Of a DNA stretch of 64,000 bases, positions 43,253 to 52,458 are shown in pieces. The stretch spans positions 278,442-342,441 of the forward strand of contig NZ_LMPJ01000001.1 of the NCBI RefSeq assembly GCF_001424585.1. The letters run 5' to 3'. A program made the position numbers and the translations under genes. Below the pieces are notes generated by a model. It had not been told where the DNA came from. It did not search any database and saw only the letters and a program-made list of their open reading frames with translations. The stretch is from Chryseobacterium sp. Leaf180 (GTDB taxonomy: Bacteria > Bacteroidota > Bacteroidia > Flavobacteriales > Weeksellaceae). The first letter of the stretch is position 1; each line of letters begins with the position of its first letter.

Positions 43253-44200
43253 ATGGCAGTATTCGTATACGCAGAAAATATAAATGGAGTGTACAAGAAA
43301 GCAGCTTTCGAAGCAGTTTCTTATGCGAAAGCAGTTGCAGATCAAAACGGTGACACCGTAACGGCAATTTCCATAAATCCTACAGATGCTTCTGATGCTC
43401 TTTACAAATATGGTGCGTCGAAAGTGATCAACATCAAAGATGGTGGTTTAAAGAATTTCTCCGCTAAAGCTTATGCACAGGCTTTGAGCGAAGTTATTGA
43501 TGGTAAAATTATCGTTTTTCCTCACACAACTGACGCTTCTTCTGTAGCACCAATGTTGGCAGTGATGAAGAATTTTTCTTTGATCACTAATGTTTTGGAG
43601 GCTCCAGAAAGCCAGTCTCCTTTGCAGGTTAAAAGAAGAGCTTTTTCAGGAAAAGGTTTTATGCATGCTAAAGCTGAAGGCGAAGGTGTGATCATCACAG
43701 TTTCTCAGAATGCTTTTGGTGTGAAGGAAAATGCCGCTTCAGGTACTGAAGAAGTAAAAGAGCTGACAATCTCTAATGAAGACACGAAAGTGATTTCGCA
43801 CGAACAGAGTTCAGGAAAATTAGATTTAAAAGAAGCTGAAATAGTAGTTTCTGCAGGTCGTGGGATGAAAGGTCCTGAAAACTGGGGAATGATTGAAGAT
43901 CTTGCCGGGGTTTTGGGTGCAGCAACAGCTTGTTCAAAACCGGTTTCGGATATCGGCTGGAGACCTCACACAGAGCACGTTGGACAGACAGGAAAAGCAA
44001 TTTCACCAAATTTGTACATCGCTGTCGGGATTTCAGGAGCAATTCAGCATTTGGCAGGTGTGAATTCATCTAAAACAATTGTGGTTGTAAACAGCGATCC
44101 GGAATCTCCTTTTTTCAAATCGGCAGATTATGGTGTTGTAGGTGATGCTTTTCAGATTATTCCTGCTTTAACCGAAAAAATCAAAGCCTTAAAAGGATAA
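43253..44200 (+). CDS. etfA: Electron transfer flavoprotein alpha subunit
   Basis: A 315-residue FAD-binding partner of EtfB. The C-terminal FAD motif is clear: RPVSDIGWRPHTEHVGQTG (about 243-261), AVGISGAIQHLAG and NSDPESPFFKSADYGVVGD. The N-terminal domain matches the EtfA fold. The two genes form an operon that ends at a strong terminator. Confidence 0.95.
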   Translation: MAVFVYAENINGVYKKAAFEAVSYAKAVADQNGDTVTAISINPTDASDALYKYGASKVINIKDGGLKNFSAKAYAQALSEVIDGKIIVFPHTTDASSVAPMLAVMKNFSLITNVLEAPESQSPLQVKRRAFSGKGFMHAKAEGEGVIITVSQNAFGVKENAASGTEEVKELTISNEDTKVISHEQSSGKLDLKEAEIVVSAGRGMKGPENWGMIEDLAGVLGAATACSKPVSDIGWRPHTEHVGQTGKAISPNLYIAVGISGAIQHLAGVNSSKTIVVVNSDPESPFFKSADYGVVGDAFQIIPALTEKIKALKG

Positions 44201-44300
44201 TATAGTAAATAGTAAGTTTTCTCTGTCAGTAAATTTTTAAGATAATTAAATTAATTTTAGAGAAAATTAGCTTTTCACTTTTGAAAACTAACGATAAATA

Positions 44301-44331
44301 ATAAAAGCTCGGCATCCGGGCTTTTATTTTG
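44301..44331 (+). terminator. Terminator after etfA
   Basis: ATAAAAGCTCGG (44301-44312) pairs with CCGGGCTTTTAT (44316-44327), followed by T. Confidence 0.85.
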
Positions 44332-44365
44332 TTTAAAAAATTGAAACCTGAAAAAAAAATTCAAT

Positions 44366-44373
44366 TATATTTG
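44366..44373 (+). promoter_or_regulatory. -7 element of the DUF151 gene, predicted leaderless
   Basis: TATATTTG ends 5 nt before the ATG at 44379. A TTG at 44341-44343 is 22 nt upstream. Confidence 0.65.
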
Positions 44374-44378
44374 TAGCT

Positions 44379-44981
44379 ATGGATTACAGACAGCTTATCA
44401 TACGCGGAATATCGTACAGCCAGACCCAATCTGGAGCTTATGCATTACTTTTGGAACATGAAGAAACGCATATAAAACTACCGGTAGTGATAGGAAATTT
44501 TGAAGCGCAATCGATCTCTTTAGGTCTCGAAAAGGATATTCATCCGCCAAGACCGCTCACGCACGATCTTTTCAGTAAATTTATTACCTCCGCCAATTTC
44601 GAATTGATTTCGGTGGTAATTTATCAGATCGTAGACGGTGTTTTCTTTTCTAACATCAATTTAAAAAATAAAATTTCGCAGGAAGAAATTATTCTTGATG
44701 CGCGTACTTCAGATGCTGTGGCGATGGCAGTTCGTTTCGATGCACCAATTTATACGACACAACAGGTTTTGAATGAAGCAGGAATTTTGCTCGAAATCGA
44801 CGACAATTCAAAAGAAGAGGACGATGTTTTCTCGGAAACAGAATCTGGTTCCGAAAATCTGCATCACGTTTCTACCGAAGAATTGCAGAAATTTCTTGAG
44901 AATGCAGTAAAGGAAGAAGATTTTGATACCGCGCTGGAAATTCAGGAAGAGCTGAAAAAGCGTAAAAAAAATATTGATTAA
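44379..44981 (+). CDS. Bifunctional nuclease domain protein (DUF151)
   Basis: A 200-residue protein. The N-terminal DUF151 domain (about 1-135) has LPVVIGNFEAQSISLGLE and DARTSDAVAMAVRF, the latter a family hallmark. The C-terminal ~40 residues resemble a UVR motif (LEIQEELKKRKK) as in UvrB/UvrC. DUF151 proteins have reported DNase/RNase activity in plants and Mycobacterium; here the role is inferred. The start is predicted to be leaderless. Confidence 0.85.
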   Translation: MDYRQLIIRGISYSQTQSGAYALLLEHEETHIKLPVVIGNFEAQSISLGLEKDIHPPRPLTHDLFSKFITSANFELISVVIYQIVDGVFFSNINLKNKISQEEIILDARTSDAVAMAVRFDAPIYTTQQVLNEAGILLEIDDNSKEEDDVFSETESGSENLHHVSTEELQKFLENAVKEEDFDTALEIQEELKKRKKNID

Positions 44982-44997
44982 TTACCACTGATATTTG

Positions 44998-46320
44998 ATG
45001 AATTTAAAACTTCGCCTTACACTGCTCAGTTTTCTCCAGTTTTTTGTTTGGGGAGCTTGGCTTACAACATTAGGAACGTACGGTTTTGCCTATAAACAGT
45101 GGAGTGGTGCCGAGTTTGGTGCTGTATTTTCCACATTAGGATTGGCTTCGATCTTTATGCCAGCTCTGATGGGAATCATTGCTGATAAGTGGATCAATGC
45201 CGAAAAACTCTACGGAAGCCTTCATATTCTATACGGAATCAGCCTTTTTTTATTGGCTAAAACCAACGACCCGACCGATTTTTTCTGGATTTTACTGGTT
45301 GGAATGTGTTTTTACATGCCGACTTTATCACTTTCAAACTCGATTTCGTATAAACTTTTGAATGACAGCAAATATGATGTTGTGAAAGTTTTTCCGCCGA
45401 TCAGAGTTTGGGGAACGATTGGTTTTATCGTCGCCATGTGGTGTACCAATATTTTCAGTGATGAACAGACTTTTTCAGAATTTGGTGAAAAAGTAGGCCG
45501 GCAAATCGCCGGTATTTTTGGAAATTCGGTTAATGCTAACCAGTTTTATCTGGCTGGAGCTGTAGCTATTTTCCTCGGTATTTATTCTTTCTTTTTGCCT
45601 AAATGTCCGCCGCCAAGATTGATCAGCAAAGATGCAACTTTGGTTCAGAAGCTTGGTTTGGATGCTTTCAAACTCTTCGCGGAAAAGAAAATGGCTTTAT
45701 TTTTCGTTTTTTCTATGTTCTTGGGAGCGGCACTTCAGTTGACCAATATGTACGGAGACGCTTTTTTAAAAGATTTTGGAAACTTTGCGCAGTATAAAGA
45801 TTCTGCGGTGGTGCAGTATTCTACGATGATTATTTCCATTTCCCAGATTTCTGAAACCTTATTTATTCTTGCCATTCCCTTCTTTTTACGCCGTTACGGA
45901 ATCAAAAATGTAATGCTCATCAGCATGTTTGCCTGGGTTCTCCGGTTCGGATTTTTCTCTTTTGGAGCTCCTGAAGGTTTAGGGTTGATTTTGATTATCT
46001 TCTCAAATATTATTTACGGAATGGCTTTCGATTTCTTCAATATTTCAGGATCACTTTTTGTGGAAACAACTACAGACAATAAGATACGTTCATCCGCTCA
46101 AGGCGTTTTCATGATGATGACAAACGGTTTTGGAGCCATCTTAGGAAGTTCGGTAAGCGGATGGATGATTTCACAATATTTTACCGATGCTTCCGGAAAC
46201 AAAATGTGGCACGAGATCTGGCTGTATTTTGCTTTATATGCTTTGGTGATTACGGTTCTTTTCGCTATCTTTTTCAAACACAAACATGATCCAAAGAAAA
46301 TCGTAACAGTCACTCATTAA
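44998..46320 (+). CDS. Nucleoside permease (NupG-like MFS)
   Basis: A 440-residue major-facilitator protein with about 12 membrane segments. It starts MNLKLRLTLLSFLQFFVWGAWL, which is the typical NupG/XapB opening, given as residues 1-22. It has the SFLQFFVWGAW helix and FVETTTDNKIRSSAQGVFMMMTNGFGA, cited for the intracellular loop. It probably imports nucleosides with protons. The ATG at 44998 is used rather than the TTG at 44995. It follows the nuclease gene by 16 nt, so salvage of nucleic-acid breakdown products would be coherent but is speculative. Confidence 0.88.
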   Translation: MNLKLRLTLLSFLQFFVWGAWLTTLGTYGFAYKQWSGAEFGAVFSTLGLASIFMPALMGIIADKWINAEKLYGSLHILYGISLFLLAKTNDPTDFFWILLVGMCFYMPTLSLSNSISYKLLNDSKYDVVKVFPPIRVWGTIGFIVAMWCTNIFSDEQTFSEFGEKVGRQIAGIFGNSVNANQFYLAGAVAIFLGIYSFFLPKCPPPRLISKDATLVQKLGLDAFKLFAEKKMALFFVFSMFLGAALQLTNMYGDAFLKDFGNFAQYKDSAVVQYSTMIISISQISETLFILAIPFFLRRYGIKNVMLISMFAWVLRFGFFSFGAPEGLGLILIIFSNIIYGMAFDFFNISGSLFVETTTDNKIRSSAQGVFMMMTNGFGAILGSSVSGWMISQYFTDASGNKMWHEIWLYFALYALVITVLFAIFFKHKHDPKKIVTVTH

Positions 46321-46339
46321 AATATTTTAAACTCATTTA

Positions 46340-46374
46340 AAATTGCATCGCACCAAAGCATGCAATTTTTTTTT
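46340..46374 (+). terminator. Terminator after the nucleoside permease gene
   Basis: AAATTGCAT (46340-46348) pairs with ATGCAATTT (46360-46368), followed by a T run. Confidence 0.8.
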
Positions 46375-46655
46375 AAAAATTATCAATAATCTACAGCATA
46401 TCTGGTTATGTATAACAATACTTGTGATTCAGTTTTTCAAAATTCTATTTTGTACGTTATTAATTTGGTTTGTAATTGATATTATAATTTTCGATTATTT
46501 ATTTTTATTTTTTAAAACAATTGCGATTTAATTTAATAATTTACAGTGAATACAACACGGTATTAATAATTATTGATATTTCAATGATTATTATTTCGAA
46601 TGAAACATACTGATACTAAGTGTGTTTTTTTTTGTAATTTGGTACTTTAAGAATT
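46375..46655. other. Gene-free AT-rich spacer
   Basis: Very AT-rich, no supported ORF and no clear promoter box beyond weak TAATTTGG-like matches. A 62-codon frame here is AT noise. Nothing recognised. Confidence 0.5.
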
Positions 46656-47036
46656 ATGAAAGATCTTCAGCTTTTAGGTATAGCCATTGTGCTTCTCGGA
46701 AGTTTTCTGCCGCTGGTACATGTGCCTGTAATCGGTAACTGGAATTACTGGAAACTCAATAATTATCTCGCAGTTTTCTGCTGGATGCTTTGTCTGGTGG
46801 CTGTTTATGGTATTTTTGGAGATCATTCTGCGCTTGTAAAATCTCTTGGATTTGTACTCATCTTTTTTTTCCTGTTTACCATGGCTGCCGTGAAATACCA
46901 GACGAGCAGTTATTTCAGTTTTCTTCCTTCTAAATCCTGGACGAAAGCTATGGCGGGAACGGTGAAATTCCAGTGGGGATGGATTGTCGAATTTGCAGGC
47001 ACCATTATTTTATTAATAGCCAGTTTTAAGAAATGA
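46656..47036 (+). CDS. Small integral membrane protein
   Basis: A 126-residue protein with about four membrane segments (near 5-26, 38-57, 62-82 and 104-122). No charged catalytic motif is visible. It is coupled to the next gene by a 4-nt ATGA overlap, which makes the pair an operon. The family is not recognised. Confidence 0.7.
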   Translation: MKDLQLLGIAIVLLGSFLPLVHVPVIGNWNYWKLNNYLAVFCWMLCLVAVYGIFGDHSALVKSLGFVLIFFFLFTMAAVKYQTSSYFSFLPSKSWTKAMAGTVKFQWGWIVEFAGTIILLIASFKK

Positions 47037-47434
47037 TTAGAAAACTTTTTACATTTTATTGTTTGATTTTCTACGTTGGTATTAATGCGCAGGAAGGTTT
47101 TCTCTTACCTGACAATCCACCGAAGTGCTATAAAATAAAAGAAGGTAAATTTGTAAAGCAGGATATTCCGGGTAGAGTTTGGAATATGCTGATCTCTAAA
47201 GATTTGCTGAAAGAATATTTAAATAACAGCAAAACGTATATAAAATACAAGCTGAAATTTGAGGATGACTGTCATTTTACAGCGACTGTCACATCTAAAT
47301 CGGACAGCAAAAATATGTTGAGGATCGGCGATGTTGTTAGATACAGTATTATAGAAACCGATCACGACCTCATTCGGGTAAAAACTGATCTCTATAATAA
47401 ATCTGAAGATTTTGTGCTTCAGAAAACAGAATAA
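47033..47434 (+). CDS. Small exported protein of unknown function
   Basis: A 133-residue protein with a signal peptide ending near GINAQ. The mature part has a beta-rich pattern (YIKYKLKFEDDCHFTATVTS) with one Cys pair (Cys in PPKCYK and DDCHF). It is translated from the same mRNA as the preceding membrane protein (4-nt overlap). No domain recognised. Confidence 0.7.
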   Translation: MIRKLFTFYCLIFYVGINAQEGFLLPDNPPKCYKIKEGKFVKQDIPGRVWNMLISKDLLKEYLNNSKTYIKYKLKFEDDCHFTATVTSKSDSKNMLRIGDVVRYSIIETDHDLIRVKTDLYNKSEDFVLQKTE

Positions 47435-47471
47435 AATTTAGAATTTAAGATAAAAATAATAGTTAATTGAT

Positions 47472-48653
47472 ATGAAAGAAGTATTCATTGTCTCCGCAGT
47501 ACGTACGCCAATCGGCAGTTTTATGGGAAGTCTGGCAACGGTTCCCGCAACACAGCTTGGAGCAGCAGCAGTCAAAGGAGCATTAGAAAAAATAAATTTA
47601 GACCCAAATAAGGTTGAGGAAATCTACATGGGAAATGTTTTGCAGGCTGGCGAAGGTCAGGCGCCTGCAAGACAGGTGGCTATCGCTGCCGGACTTTCAA
47701 ACGAGACTCCAGCGACAACGATAAATAAAGTCTGCGCTTCCGGAATGAAGGCGGTGAGCATGGCTGCACAGGCAATCAAGGCTGGTGATGCAGACATCAT
47801 TGTCGCAGGCGGAATGGAAAACATGTCGATGGTTCCGCATTATTACAATGCAAGAAATGCGGCTAAATTGGGTGACGTAAAAATGCAGGACGGAATGATT
47901 CTCGACGGTTTGACAGACGTTTACAATAAAGTTCATATGGGAGTTTGCGCAGAAAAGTGTGCTGTAGCTTACGATTTTTCCCGAGAAGATCAGGATGCAT
48001 TCGCAATTCAGTCATACGAAAGATCTGCAAAAGCTTGGAGCGACGGTAAATTTGCTGACGAAGTAGTTCCGGTAAATATTCCTCAGAGAAAGGGCGAGCC
48101 TGTAGTTTTTGGTGAAGATGAAGAATATAAAGCGGTGAAATTTGATAAAATTCCTACGCTTCCGACAGTATTTAAAAAAGAGCAAGGAACTGTAACTGCG
48201 GCGAATGCTTCAACGTTAAATGACGGTGCTTCTGCTTTGATTTTGGTTTCAAAAGAAAAAATGGAAGAATTGGGTTTAAAACCTTTAGCGAAAATTATTT
48301 CTTATGCAGATGCTGCTCAGGAGCCTGAAAACTTTACAACAGCGCCGTCAAAAGCACTTCCAATAGCTTTGAAAAAAGCAGGTTTGCAGACTTCTGATAT
48401 CGATTTCTTCGAATTTAACGAAGCTTTTTCTGTCGTAGGTCTGGCAAATAATAAAATTTTAGGTTTAGATTCTTCAAAAGTGAATGTGAATGGTGGAGCA
48501 GTGGCGCTTGGTCATCCGCTGGGAAGTTCAGGATCGAGAATTATCGTGACTTTGATTAATGTTTTAAAACAAAATAATGCCAAATACGGTGCTGCAGCGA
48601 TCTGCAATGGCGGTGGCGGTGCTTCGGCGATTGTAATTGAAAACATGCAGTAA
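47472..48653 (+). CDS. Acetyl-CoA C-acetyltransferase (thiolase)
   Basis: A 393-residue thiolase that makes or splits acetoacetyl-CoA. The acyl-enzyme Cys is C88 in NKVCASGMKA; the C-terminal motifs GGAVALGHPLGSSG (His) and AAICNGGGGAS (second Cys) complete the active site. It is probably a biosynthetic-type thiolase of the AtoB/PhaA group, feeding mevalonate or fatty-acid metabolism; mevalonate kinase lies 1.9 kb downstream. The next small membrane gene begins 7 nt after its stop. Confidence 0.93.
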   Translation: MKEVFIVSAVRTPIGSFMGSLATVPATQLGAAAVKGALEKINLDPNKVEEIYMGNVLQAGEGQAPARQVAIAAGLSNETPATTINKVCASGMKAVSMAAQAIKAGDADIIVAGGMENMSMVPHYYNARNAAKLGDVKMQDGMILDGLTDVYNKVHMGVCAEKCAVAYDFSREDQDAFAIQSYERSAKAWSDGKFADEVVPVNIPQRKGEPVVFGEDEEYKAVKFDKIPTLPTVFKKEQGTVTAANASTLNDGASALILVSKEKMEELGLKPLAKIISYADAAQEPENFTTAPSKALPIALKKAGLQTSDIDFFEFNEAFSVVGLANNKILGLDSSKVNVNGGAVALGHPLGSSGSRIIVTLINVLKQNNAKYGAAAICNGGGGASAIVIENMQ

Positions 48654-48660
48654 TTAAAAT

Positions 48661-48870
48661 ATGAAAGCAAAATACGGATTGATTCTTTTTCTTGCAGGTT
48701 TCGTGATTGATATTTTTGGTGCTTGGCTGAAAATCACTCACATCACCTTTGGAACAGTGAACGCCAATATAGTTTTTACTCTTGGAAGTTTTCTGCAGAT
48801 TTTGGCAATCCTGTTTATCATTTATAAAATTTTTAAATTCAAAAAGTTTAAAGAATTTTTAAATCAGTAA
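48661..48870 (+). CDS. Small membrane protein with GldL-like N-terminus
   Basis: A 69-residue protein with two membrane helices (about 7-25 and 37-58). The first helix carries GAWLKITH, a motif shared with the start of the gliding/T9SS motor protein GldL. The rest of GldL is absent and there is no GldM partner nearby. It is 7 nt downstream of the thiolase gene, hence co-transcribed. Function unknown. Confidence 0.65.
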   Translation: MKAKYGLILFLAGFVIDIFGAWLKITHITFGTVNANIVFTLGSFLQILAILFIIYKIFKFKKFKEFLNQ

Positions 48871-48943
48871 AGAAGCTTTCTATCAATACATTTCAAAACC
48901 ATTAAGAATTATACTTTTTTTAGTTTAATCTTAATGGTTTTTC

Positions 48944-48951
48944 TATTTTTG
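48944..48951 (+). promoter_or_regulatory. -7 element of the Atg22-like MFS gene
   Basis: TATTTTTG, ending at 48951. The longest frame's GTG start overlaps its last base, so the ATG at 48972 is the real start. Confidence 0.65.
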
Positions 48952-48971
48952 TGCAACTAATAGCTTTAAGA

Positions 48972-50450
48972 ATGTCTCAAACCGAAACACCACAGCCAGC
49001 GATCATAAAAAATAATCCGAAAATCATGAAAGCCTGGGCCGTTTACGACTGGGCAAATTCTGTATATTCTCTGGTTATCACTTCAGCGATTTTCCCGATT
49101 TATTATACGATTCTCACAACTGCTTTTAATAAAAAGGAGTACGTGGCTTCTGCGGGGGAAGTGCAGGAAATTCCGGTACGGCATTTAATCAGAATTTTTG
49201 GCGAAACCTACGAGCCGGATGCTATTCTTAGTGCATCGTATGCGATTTCATTTTTTCTTGTCGTTTTGCTTTCTCCGTTTTTATCATCTCTGGCTGATAC
49301 CATAGGAAACAAAAAATCATTTCTGCAGTTTTTCTGCTATCTTGGCGCAACTTCATGTATGGGATTGGCGATGTTTACAGGAATGAACAATGTTTTCCTC
49401 GGGCTTCTTTTCAGCATTACGGCGAGTGTCGGTTTCTGGGGAAGTTTGGTTTTTTACAATTCGTTTTTGCCTGATATTGCGACTCCTGATAAACAGGATG
49501 CGCTCTCTGCAAAAGGATTTATCTACGGTTATTTAGGATCAGTTGTTCTGTTAATTATCTGTCTGATTTTGGTGCAGGTTGTGGCAAAAGGCGCATATCA
49601 GCAGAATATTTACATAAGAATCAGTTTCCTTCTCACAGGTGCCTGGTGGTTTGGTTTCTCGCAATATACATTTAAACATTTACCTCAATTCGGCGATGTG
49701 AAAGATAAATTACCGAAAGATCTTGTCCTTTTAAATTATAAAAATATCTTTAAACCTCACGAAGAGCAAGGTGGTTTTTTTGAAGTTTTAAAAGATAACA
49801 TCAGTTTTTATACAGATATTTTAAAGGAAAGTTTCAGAGAACTTTTCAGCGTGGGTAAGAAACTTTTTGCTGACCGCAGTCTTAAATTTTTCCTGTCAAG
49901 TTTTTTCTTTTACAGTGTAGGCATGCAGACGATTTTCCTGATGGCAACACCTTTTGGTAGCACAGTCGTTTTCCCTAAAAGTGATGAAAAATATAAATTA
50001 ATAGTTACAATTTTAATTATTCAGCTGATTGCGGTCGTCGGTGCATTTATTTTTTCGAGATTATCAAAAAAAATTGGTAACAGAAATGTTATTACGATTG
50101 CTGTTGTAATCTGGATAGGATGCTGTTTGTGTGCGTTTCTGCTTAATAAAGAAAATCCATATATTCAAGAATTGTTCTATGGTTTGGCGGCGATGATTGG
50201 TTTGGTAATGGGCGGTCTGCAGGCAATGTCAAGATCAACCTACTCAAAACTTTTACCTGAAAACTCGATGGAGAATACGACGTTCTTCAGTTTTTATGAT
50301 GTTTTAGAGAAACTCGCGATCATTTGCGGTATGGTGATATTCAGTATTTTCATTCAGAAATTCGGTAATATGCAGTACGCATTTATCGCAATGTCTGGTT
50401 TTTTCACAATAGGAGCGATTTTAATTCGTTTTTTACGCACAAAAATTTGA
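48972..50450 (+). CDS. Atg22/UMF1-type MFS transporter
   Basis: A 492-residue major-facilitator protein of the Atg22-like (UMF1) group. The hallmark is KAWAVYDWANSVYSL in the first helix; further helices follow in a 12-segment pattern. Yeast members export amino acids from vacuoles; bacterial substrates are unknown. The ATG at 48972 is chosen because the upstream GTG at 48951 overlaps the promoter box. Confidence 0.85.
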   Translation: MSQTETPQPAIIKNNPKIMKAWAVYDWANSVYSLVITSAIFPIYYTILTTAFNKKEYVASAGEVQEIPVRHLIRIFGETYEPDAILSASYAISFFLVVLLSPFLSSLADTIGNKKSFLQFFCYLGATSCMGLAMFTGMNNVFLGLLFSITASVGFWGSLVFYNSFLPDIATPDKQDALSAKGFIYGYLGSVVLLIICLILVQVVAKGAYQQNIYIRISFLLTGAWWFGFSQYTFKHLPQFGDVKDKLPKDLVLLNYKNIFKPHEEQGGFFEVLKDNISFYTDILKESFRELFSVGKKLFADRSLKFFLSSFFFYSVGMQTIFLMATPFGSTVVFPKSDEKYKLIVTILIIQLIAVVGAFIFSRLSKKIGNRNVITIAVVIWIGCCLCAFLLNKENPYIQELFYGLAAMIGLVMGGLQAMSRSTYSKLLPENSMENTTFFSFYDVLEKLAIICGMVIFSIFIQKFGNMQYAFIAMSGFFTIGAILIRFLRTKI

Positions 50451-50499
50451 TTTAAATCATGCTTAGGCGCAGCATTTGCTAATGTTGATGCGAATAGTT

Positions 50500-50507
50500 T
50501 ATCTTTG
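50500..50507 (+). promoter_or_regulatory. -7 element of the mevalonate kinase gene
   Basis: TATCTTTG, 20 nt before the ATG at 50528; a TTG at 50476-50478 lies 21 nt upstream. Confidence 0.65.
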
Positions 50508-50527
50508 CAGAACACAATACATCACAA

Positions 50528-51454
50528 ATGACGAATCCTTTATTTTATGCTAAAATTTTGCTGTTTGGCGAATATGGAATCATTGAGGATTCTCAGGGTT
50601 TGACGTTGCCGTACAGTTTCTATAAAGGAACCTTAAAATTCTCTGATCTTGTTTCTGATTTTGAGAAAAAATCCAATCAGCATCTGATTAATTATTCCGA
50701 TTATCTTAAAAATTTACAACTTCCTGAAGGTTTCAAAATTGATGTTAACGCTTTTAAGATGGATATTTCTGAAGGTTTATTTTTCGACAGTAATATACCG
50801 CAAGGTTATGGCGTAGGAAGTTCCGGCGCATTGGTTGCAGCAATATTTGAAAAATATTCGGTATCAAAAAGAAATCCTGAAACCATTTCTAAAGATGAAT
50901 TAAAAAATCTCAGATCAGTTTTTGGGAGCATGGAAAGTTATTTTCACGGAAAAAGTTCAGGTATTGATCCTTTGATCTGCTACATGAATCTACCAATTTT
51001 GATTGAAAACCGTGAAAGCGTAGATAAAGTTTCAATTCCTATAAGTGTTGCCGGAAAAGGGGCGATCTTTTTGATAGATTCCGGAATGACGGGAGAAACA
51101 GGACCGATGGTGCAGATTTTTTTCGAAAAAATGAAGACTGAGGGTTTTAGAAAAACTTTAAAAGAAGAATTTATCCGTTACAATAATGCTTGTATTGAAG
51201 CCTTCTTAAAAAAGGATATGAATCCGTTTTTCAAAAATCTGAAAAAACTTTCAAACTGGGCATTCGAACATTTCCGTCCGATGATTCCGGAAAGTATTTT
51301 TAATGTCTGGAAAAAAGGTCTCGATTCTAATGCTTATTATCTGAAACTTTGCGGAAGCGGAGGCGGAGGCTACATTCTGGGCTTTACAAAAGATTACGAC
51401 AAAGCAGAGGAAATGCTCAAAGGTTTTCACAAAGAAGTCATTTACCGTTTCTAA
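50528..51454 (+). CDS. Mevalonate kinase (GHMP family)
   Basis: A 308-residue GHMP-fold kinase that phosphorylates mevalonate in isoprenoid synthesis. The N-terminus has YAKILLFGEYGIIED, close to the family KxxxxGEHxV pattern. The ATP-binding motif IPQGYGVGSSGALVAA is at about 90-105 and the SGIDPLICY substrate motif follows. Bacteroidota use the mevalonate pathway, which fits, but other GHMP kinases cannot be excluded. A UbiA prenyltransferase follows after 5 nt. Confidence 0.85.
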   Translation: MTNPLFYAKILLFGEYGIIEDSQGLTLPYSFYKGTLKFSDLVSDFEKKSNQHLINYSDYLKNLQLPEGFKIDVNAFKMDISEGLFFDSNIPQGYGVGSSGALVAAIFEKYSVSKRNPETISKDELKNLRSVFGSMESYFHGKSSGIDPLICYMNLPILIENRESVDKVSIPISVAGKGAIFLIDSGMTGETGPMVQIFFEKMKTEGFRKTLKEEFIRYNNACIEAFLKKDMNPFFKNLKKLSNWAFEHFRPMIPESIFNVWKKGLDSNAYYLKLCGSGGGGYILGFTKDYDKAEEMLKGFHKEVIYRF

Positions 51455-51459
51455 ATTTT

Positions 51460-52395
51460 ATGATCGAATTTCCTGACAAAGAAACTTTTGGTGAGAACAA
51501 AACTGCGCCGAAATCTTTCTTTTACAGGATTTTTCAGCTGATAGGTTTTTTATTGGGAGCGCGCTTTTTCGTTGCCATTCTTCTTGTTTTTGCATTATAC
51601 GTATCTACTTTTTTTCTTTTTAACAAAGAGGAAAACTTAAGAAATTTCGTTTTCGATTTTAAAGTTCACGGTATTATTTTATGCACCATTCTCACTATTT
51701 TTGCGGGTGGCATCATCAATCATTTCTATGATTTTGAAAAAGATCATCTTGTAAAACCCTTCCGCACCCGGTTTCAGCGGTTCATTAAACAAAAATATTA
51801 TCTCTACGCATATCTTGCACTAACTATTTTAAGCTTGGGAATTGCGAGTTTAATTTCCTATCGCGTAATAATATTCTTTCTGATTTATCAGTTTATCATG
51901 TGGTTTTACAGCCATAAACTGAGCCGTATTTTCATCATTAATAATCTCACGTTTGTCAGTCTTACGCTTTATCCGTTTTTTGGCATGCTGGTTTATTATC
52001 AGACTTTTTCCGAAAAAATTTTTTTGCTTGCTGTTTTTCTTTTCTTAAATCTGCTGGCAATTGATATCACAAAAGACACGCTCACCCGAAAAATAGACAA
52101 AACCTTTGGCTACAATACAATTCCAAATACTTTAAATGCAGCAAAATCTCAGTCGATTTTAATAACGATTATAGTTTTAACAATTTTAATCTCGGTAAGA
52201 ATTATTTTAAAAACTGAAATTTCCGGCGTGATGTTTTACTATTTTGTTATAGGAATCGCGATGCTATTGCTGAGTATTTATTTTATTTTCAAATATACTA
52301 GAAACTCGAAATTTGCGGTTTTAAATATTTTAAGACTCTGGATTTTTGTCGGAATTATCTCTATGCTTCTCAGCGGAATTGAAGGAAATTTATAG
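51460..52395 (+). CDS. UbiA-family prenyltransferase
   Basis: A 311-residue membrane protein with about eight helices. The first metal/pyrophosphate motif is NHFYDFEKD (NxxxDxxxD) at about 84-92, and a second is DITKDTLTRKIDK. It would attach a prenyl chain to an aromatic or other acceptor. The frame could extend upstream into the mevalonate kinase gene, but the ATG at 51460 (5 nt after the kinase stop) gives a normal UbiA start. The pairing with mevalonate kinase links prenyl supply and use; the acceptor is unknown. Confidence 0.85.
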   Translation: MIEFPDKETFGENKTAPKSFFYRIFQLIGFLLGARFFVAILLVFALYVSTFFLFNKEENLRNFVFDFKVHGIILCTILTIFAGGIINHFYDFEKDHLVKPFRTRFQRFIKQKYYLYAYLALTILSLGIASLISYRVIIFFLIYQFIMWFYSHKLSRIFIINNLTFVSLTLYPFFGMLVYYQTFSEKIFLLAVFLFLNLLAIDITKDTLTRKIDKTFGYNTIPNTLNAAKSQSILITIIVLTILISVRIILKTEISGVMFYYFVIGIAMLLLSIYFIFKYTRNSKFAVLNILRLWIFVGIISMLLSGIEGNL

Positions 52396-52458
52396 AAAAT
52401 AAATACTCCCGAAAAGCGTTCTAAATTGTAACTTTACACTTTAAATTTATTACTGAAA

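Noticed and set aside
46343-46531. 62-codon frame in the spacer after the nucleoside permease
   Set aside because: It is an AT-rich run of hydrophobic codons beginning inside the terminator; composition explains it.
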